Source: Methylocaldum sp002005105 | GTDB lineage: Bacteria; Pseudomonadota; Gammaproteobacteria; Methylococcales; Methylococcaceae | Assembly (NCBI RefSeq): GCF_051027545.1 | Contig: NZ_CP194902.1 | Coordinates: 806,001-870,000, forward strand | DNA length: 64,000 nucleotides | Direction: 5' to 3' | Shown: piece by piece, positions 61,026 through 64,000 of the stretch | Position numbering within the stretch: position 1 is the first letter of the stretch | Layout: every line of letters begins with the position of its first letter | Position numbers and translations under genes: made by a program | Notes under the pieces: model-generated | Seen by the model: the letters and a program-made list of their open reading frames with translations, nothing else | What the model was told of the DNA's origin: nothing | The model's database searches: none

Positions 61026-61961
61026 TTACTCGGTAACGGAAACCGTTGCTCGACGCCGCACCAGCAGAAGCAAGAGTGCTCCCGGCAAGGCCGTCAATAG
61101 ATGCAGGGCACCGAAGATCAGGGATACGGCGAGGCTTTGCTCGGGCGTCAATCCGGCGGGAGCCAAGAGAAACACCGCGGCTGCCTCCCGCTTGCCCCAG
61201 TCGGAAACCAGCCCCGGCAGCGAACTGACGCCCAGCAATAACAGGGGCCCGAGCATGAGCACGGTCAGAGCGTCGCCGGAAATGCCGAGCCCGACGGCCG
61301 CCAAGGCGAAATTCGCGGCCAGCAGTAGCTGGATCAGCACGGACAACCCGTAGTGTCGAGGCGAGCGCAGCGGATTGCAAATGGCGAGCACGACGCCGGC
61401 ATGCAGCCGCGCCATCGGCCAGAATCTTCGGAAGACGAGCACGGCGACGCTCACCGCAGCGATCAGGATGAGGGCGAACAAGCCGATCTGAAATCCGGGA
61501 AATTCGCTGTACAACCCAAGGTAAACCGGCGTCAATCCAAGCACCATGAGCAGCAGGACGATCTTGCCGGAGAACCGGTCTATGACCTGGCCGATAATGA
61601 GCTGCCAGGTTTCGGCGCTGCCCCGCATCAATTGAAACCGCGCGAGTTCGCCGACCACCAGCGGCGGTCCGCACTCGCTGACGCTTTGGCTGATCCAGAG
61701 GACACGGATGAAGTCCTTGAAAGGCGCACAGATTCCCAAGGCACGGCTGATATACCACCAGCGCAGCGCAAACACGGCTATCGAGAGCAGGAAGATTCCG
61801 ACGATCGCGACACCCATGGCGGGATCGAAGCGGCTGAGTTGAGTTATCAGCGCGGAGCGGTCTATCTTGGCGAAAATGAAGGTCAAGACCGCCAGCATCA
61901 TGATAAAGCGCACGCTCCGGCGATTGAGCCACGCCCCCGATTTCAGGAGAACTTGTTTCAC
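61026..61961 (-). CDS. UPF0104/LPG-synthase-like membrane protein
   Basis: A 311-residue protein with about eight membrane helices, with the conserved stretches ALRWWYISRALGICAPFKDF and ISQSVSECGPPLVVGELARF. It belongs to the lysylphosphatidylglycerol synthase transmembrane-type family (UPF0104, including AglD-like flippases), often linked with lipid or glycan modification. It is not linked to a catalytic gene here. The start MKQVLLKSGAWLNRRS is normal. The divergent DUF3080 gene starts 20 bp away. Confidence 0.85.
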   Translation of the reverse strand: MKQVLLKSGAWLNRRSVRFIMMLAVLTFIFAKIDRSALITQLSRFDPAMGVAIVGIFLLSIAVFALRWWYISRALGICAPFKDFIRVLWISQSVSECGPPLVVGELARFQLMRGSAETWQLIIGQVIDRFSGKIVLLLMVLGLTPVYLGLYSEFPGFQIGLFALILIAAVSVAVLVFRRFWPMARLHAGVVLAICNPLRSPRHYGLSVLIQLLLAANFALAAVGLGISGDALTVLMLGPLLLLGVSSLPGLVSDWGKREAAAVFLLAPAGLTPEQSLAVSLIFGALHLLTALPGALLLLLVRRRATVSVTE

Positions 61962-61981
61962 TACTTTGATGCCTTATTTAT

Positions 61982-63100
61982 ATGGAGATCATCGTCGGCT
62001 CGGGCGCCGTGAAATCGAACCCCGCGCGTAGTCTTAGAGCATCTTTCATCGGTTTTTTCGTCATCGTTCTCGCACTGGGATTGCCCGGCTGCTCCGGCGA
62101 TTCGCCGGAAGCCATGTTCGAGAATTACCTCGACCGCCTCGCGAACGTGACCGAGGTCGACATCGACGAAGCTATTGCACCGCCCGCCGTGCCGCCTTAT
62201 CCGCGGCTACGGGACATCGTGCTCCCGATCGATGATATCCGAATCGGCGTCATCACTTATCTCGAAATGACCCGATGCGGGCTGGTCGGCGAAATCAGCG
62301 CGCGGAACAGCTCTCTCGGACGAGTACAGCGGGAAAGCGGCCGCTTCCTTTACGAGCTGAATCTGTTTCGGAAACTCTCCGAGTGCGAAGCGAGACTTGG
62401 AGGACCGGGCGAAGACCCGGAATTCGGCCGCAAGATAGAGTCCCTCCGGCAAGCGAAAGCCGACAATTTACCCAAGGCATTCTGGAACGCGACCTTCGCG
62501 GCCAAGGAATTCCGCGTCTTCATGGATACGGCAACCGCCCCGCTTCTGCGGAGCGAAAAGATTTCCGTGGCCCGCTTCGAAAGGCCGATTCGGTATCTCG
62601 CTTCGCTGGGCGCGAAACTCGAGGAAGCGCCTTCGATACCTCCAAGCGAATTCGAACAGCACTATTTCGAACTTCAAACCGATAAGACCGGCGGCAAAAT
62701 CGTACGCGCCCTGAGCCTTAGCGGGTTTTATCTGGACCGGGTCGGGCTGCTTCTGGAACAAACCGCATCGACCGGGCGAATGTGTCCCATGGGCAAAAAA
62801 ACCCGGCGGGCCGAGTATCTGTTCAATGTATTCGTCAAGTTTTACGCCGGCGAAGTGCAACCCTACATCAGCCGGCTTCATCAAACCGCGTCGCCATTGA
62901 TCGAAAGCGTGCGGCATTTGAAAGAAAGCCAAAGGGCCGAAATCCCGCCAGCATTCGACAGCTATTACGCCGCGACGCTCGACCCGGCAACCGAGCAAGG
63001 CCTGTGGCATCGCTTCAACGCCGCACTGCAACGCCACACCCGCGCCTGGCAGGCAGTATTGAAACCCTGCGGAATGATGCCGGGGGGACCCGCGGCTTAA
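61982..63100 (+). CDS. DUF3080 family lipoprotein
   Basis: A 372-residue lipoprotein with a membrane-anchor signal: FFVIVLALGLPGC, where LPGC is the lipobox. The mature domain is helical (MFENYLDRLANVTEVDIDEA; YLEMTRCGLVGEISARNSSL), which fits DUF3080, a gammaproteobacterial family of unknown function. A GTG at 62009 in frame (just before the basic residues) is an alternative start. It is divergent from the UPF0104 gene. Confidence 0.85.
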   Translation: MEIIVGSGAVKSNPARSLRASFIGFFVIVLALGLPGCSGDSPEAMFENYLDRLANVTEVDIDEAIAPPAVPPYPRLRDIVLPIDDIRIGVITYLEMTRCGLVGEISARNSSLGRVQRESGRFLYELNLFRKLSECEARLGGPGEDPEFGRKIESLRQAKADNLPKAFWNATFAAKEFRVFMDTATAPLLRSEKISVARFERPIRYLASLGAKLEEAPSIPPSEFEQHYFELQTDKTGGKIVRALSLSGFYLDRVGLLLEQTASTGRMCPMGKKTRRAEYLFNVFVKFYAGEVQPYISRLHQTASPLIESVRHLKESQRAEIPPAFDSYYAATLDPATEQGLWHRFNAALQRHTRAWQAVLKPCGMMPGGPAA

Positions 63101-63300
63101 GCAAGTAGGTCAGATTTCGTACTTGCCCGAATTCTGCGACGGGACGACTGATGCCATTTCATGGGAGGCGAACATATCCCGCGCGGAATGACATGTCGGA
63201 AAAGACGGATAAAATTGTTCTGACGAGGGCGACGCGGAACGGCAACCGCTCCTCGGCATTACCAAGATCCGGCGTTTATTTGATACAACAAGGAAAACCC

Positions 63301-63738
63301 ATGAGCACTCTGACACTCGATATCGCCAATGCCATTATCGACGGCGCATTCAGAAAAGCGCGGGACTTAGGATTGGCACCGCTGGCAGTGGCCGTTTTGG
63401 ACGAAGGCGGTCACTTGAAGACGATGCAGCGGCAGGACGGCGCATCTTTCATGCGAGGTTCCATCGCCTTGGCCAAAGCCTGGGGAGCCATAGGGATGGG
63501 CGTATCCTCGCGCGAATTGGGTAAAATGGCGAAAGAACGTCCCCATTTCATGACGGCCTTGACCGAAGTGGCGGATGGCCGGCTCATGCCGGTGCCAGGC
63601 GGTGTGCTGATCCGCTCGGCGGACAATCGGATCGTTGGCGCGGTCGGAATCAGCGGCGACTTGTCCGATCTCGACGAAAGTTGCGCGATTGCGGGAATCG
63701 ATGCCGTCGGCCTAATCCCGGATTATGGGAAGAAATAA
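63301..63738 (+). CDS. GlcG/HbpS family protein (heme-binding-like)
   Basis: A 145-residue protein of the GlcG/HbpS family: LAPLAVAVLDEGGHLKTMQR, RGSIALAKAWGAIGMG, GVLIRSADNRIVGAVGISGD. Members bind heme or degradation products and act in redox sensing or glycolate pathways. The ATG at 63301 has an AAGGA ribosome binding site; the frame is open upstream without a clear start. It stands alone in this window. Confidence 0.85.
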   Translation: MSTLTLDIANAIIDGAFRKARDLGLAPLAVAVLDEGGHLKTMQRQDGASFMRGSIALAKAWGAIGMGVSSRELGKMAKERPHFMTALTEVADGRLMPVPGGVLIRSADNRIVGAVGISGDLSDLDESCAIAGIDAVGLIPDYGKK

Positions 63739-63950
63739 CGATATACTGGCGTTTGCGTTCCCGGTCCGGCTGTGGCGTGGCCGGCGGGGCGGTCTCGGCT
63801 TGTTCGGCACAAGCCGGGCTCCGTCGGTGCAGCGGCATTTTCCGGACAGAACGACCGAACCCGGCACACACAACTTATTCGGTATCGACTCGGCAATATT
63901 GGTGTTTATACTGTTTGCCTTTTTTACCGCGAAACCCCAAAAAACCTGTA

Positions 63951-64000
63951 GTGAAGAACCTCGTCAAGACTCGAATTCCGACCGGCTACGGCGAATTCAC
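63951..64000 (+). CDS. Possible start of a GTP cyclohydrolase II-like gene (cut by window edge)
   Basis: From a GTG at 63951 the frame reads KNLVKTRIPTGYGEF to the window edge. This resembles the opening of RibA/GTP cyclohydrolase II proteins (a TRIPT-x-x-GEF pattern). There is no visible ribosome binding site, and only 16 codons are available, so the call is tentative. Confidence 0.35.
   Translation, partial: MKNLVKTRIPTGYGEF

Noticed and set aside
1..64000. tRNA, rRNA and CRISPR arrays
   Set aside because: I looked for tRNA-like T-loops, rRNA stretches and regularly spaced direct repeats and found none. The palindromic repeats are scattered and irregularly spaced, unlike a CRISPR array.

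Overview
This 64 kb window comes from a GC-rich bacterial chromosome, most likely an aerobic methane- or methanol-oxidising gammaproteobacterium (Methylococcales is my best guess). The strongest clue is a run of tetrahydromethanopterin/methanofuran cofactor genes at 30.9-33.6 kb: a DHPS-like protein, a DUF447 protein and MfnB. These cofactors are found in methanogens and in bacterial methylotrophs. A phosphoketolase-acetate kinase pair (1-3.1 kb), which makes acetyl phosphate from sugar phosphates, fits the same lifestyle. PriA, quinone-type PyrD, NhaR, DUF3080 and a TonB2-type system point to Gammaproteobacteria. The taxon is an inference.

Layout. 0-8 kb: ackA (cut by the left edge), xfp, a lipid-linked sugar flippase, rhomboid, priA. 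8.06-8.43 kb: an AT-rich gap with three DnaA-box matches, two of them forming a perfect inverted pair. 8.4-10.8 kb: an HNH nuclease gene and three small membrane or metal-domain genes. 11-15 kb: sparse, with a multi-hairpin element, a secreted protein, a glycine/valine-rich repeat protein and palindromic repeats. 15-16.5 kb: an MgtE-like transporter. 16.6-24.6 kb: one long reverse operon (SpoIIM - DUF4129 - DUF4350 - MoxR - DUF58 - BPSS1780 - RDD) with palindromic repeats lodged in two of its junctions.

24.6-30.8 kb is an accessory island: a RAYT transposase between two mirror-image REP hairpins, the 3' end of a group II intron, a 1274-residue SIR2-like protein with a DUF4020-like end (probable phage defence), a perfect 58-bp palindrome, a VapBC pair and a MITE-like element. 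30.9-36 kb: cofactor genes, pyrD and a chemoreceptor. 36.2-41.7 kb: a five-gene, mostly overlapping chaperone cassette (repeat protein, J-like protein without HPD, GrpE-like, Hsp70, zinc-ribbon protein). 42-47.2 kb: inorganic-carbon and ion genes (NhaR, beta-carbonic anhydrase, SulP, YbdD, bestrophin). 47.7-53.7 kb: a histidine kinase lacking its phospho-acceptor histidine, a DUF2959 lipoprotein, an orphan [NiFe]-hydrogenase-like large subunit missing metal ligands, and a divergent MinD-like ATPase with a long extension. 54-64 kb: a secreted phosphoesterase, an SGNH-type protein, a PepSY protein, a complete TonB2-like energy module (DUF3450, TtpC-like, ExbB, ExbD, TonB), a UPF0104 membrane protein, a DUF3080 lipoprotein, a GlcG/HbpS-like protein and possibly the first codons of a ribA-like gene.

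REP-like palindromes of several families fill most longer gaps. I saw no rRNA, tRNA or CRISPR array. The best candidates for new biology are the HPD-less chaperone cassette, the degenerate hydrogenase subunit beside the MinD-like ATPase, the multi-hairpin element at 11.2 kb, the SIR2-DUF4020 island with its giant palindrome, and the DnaA-box cluster next to priA.
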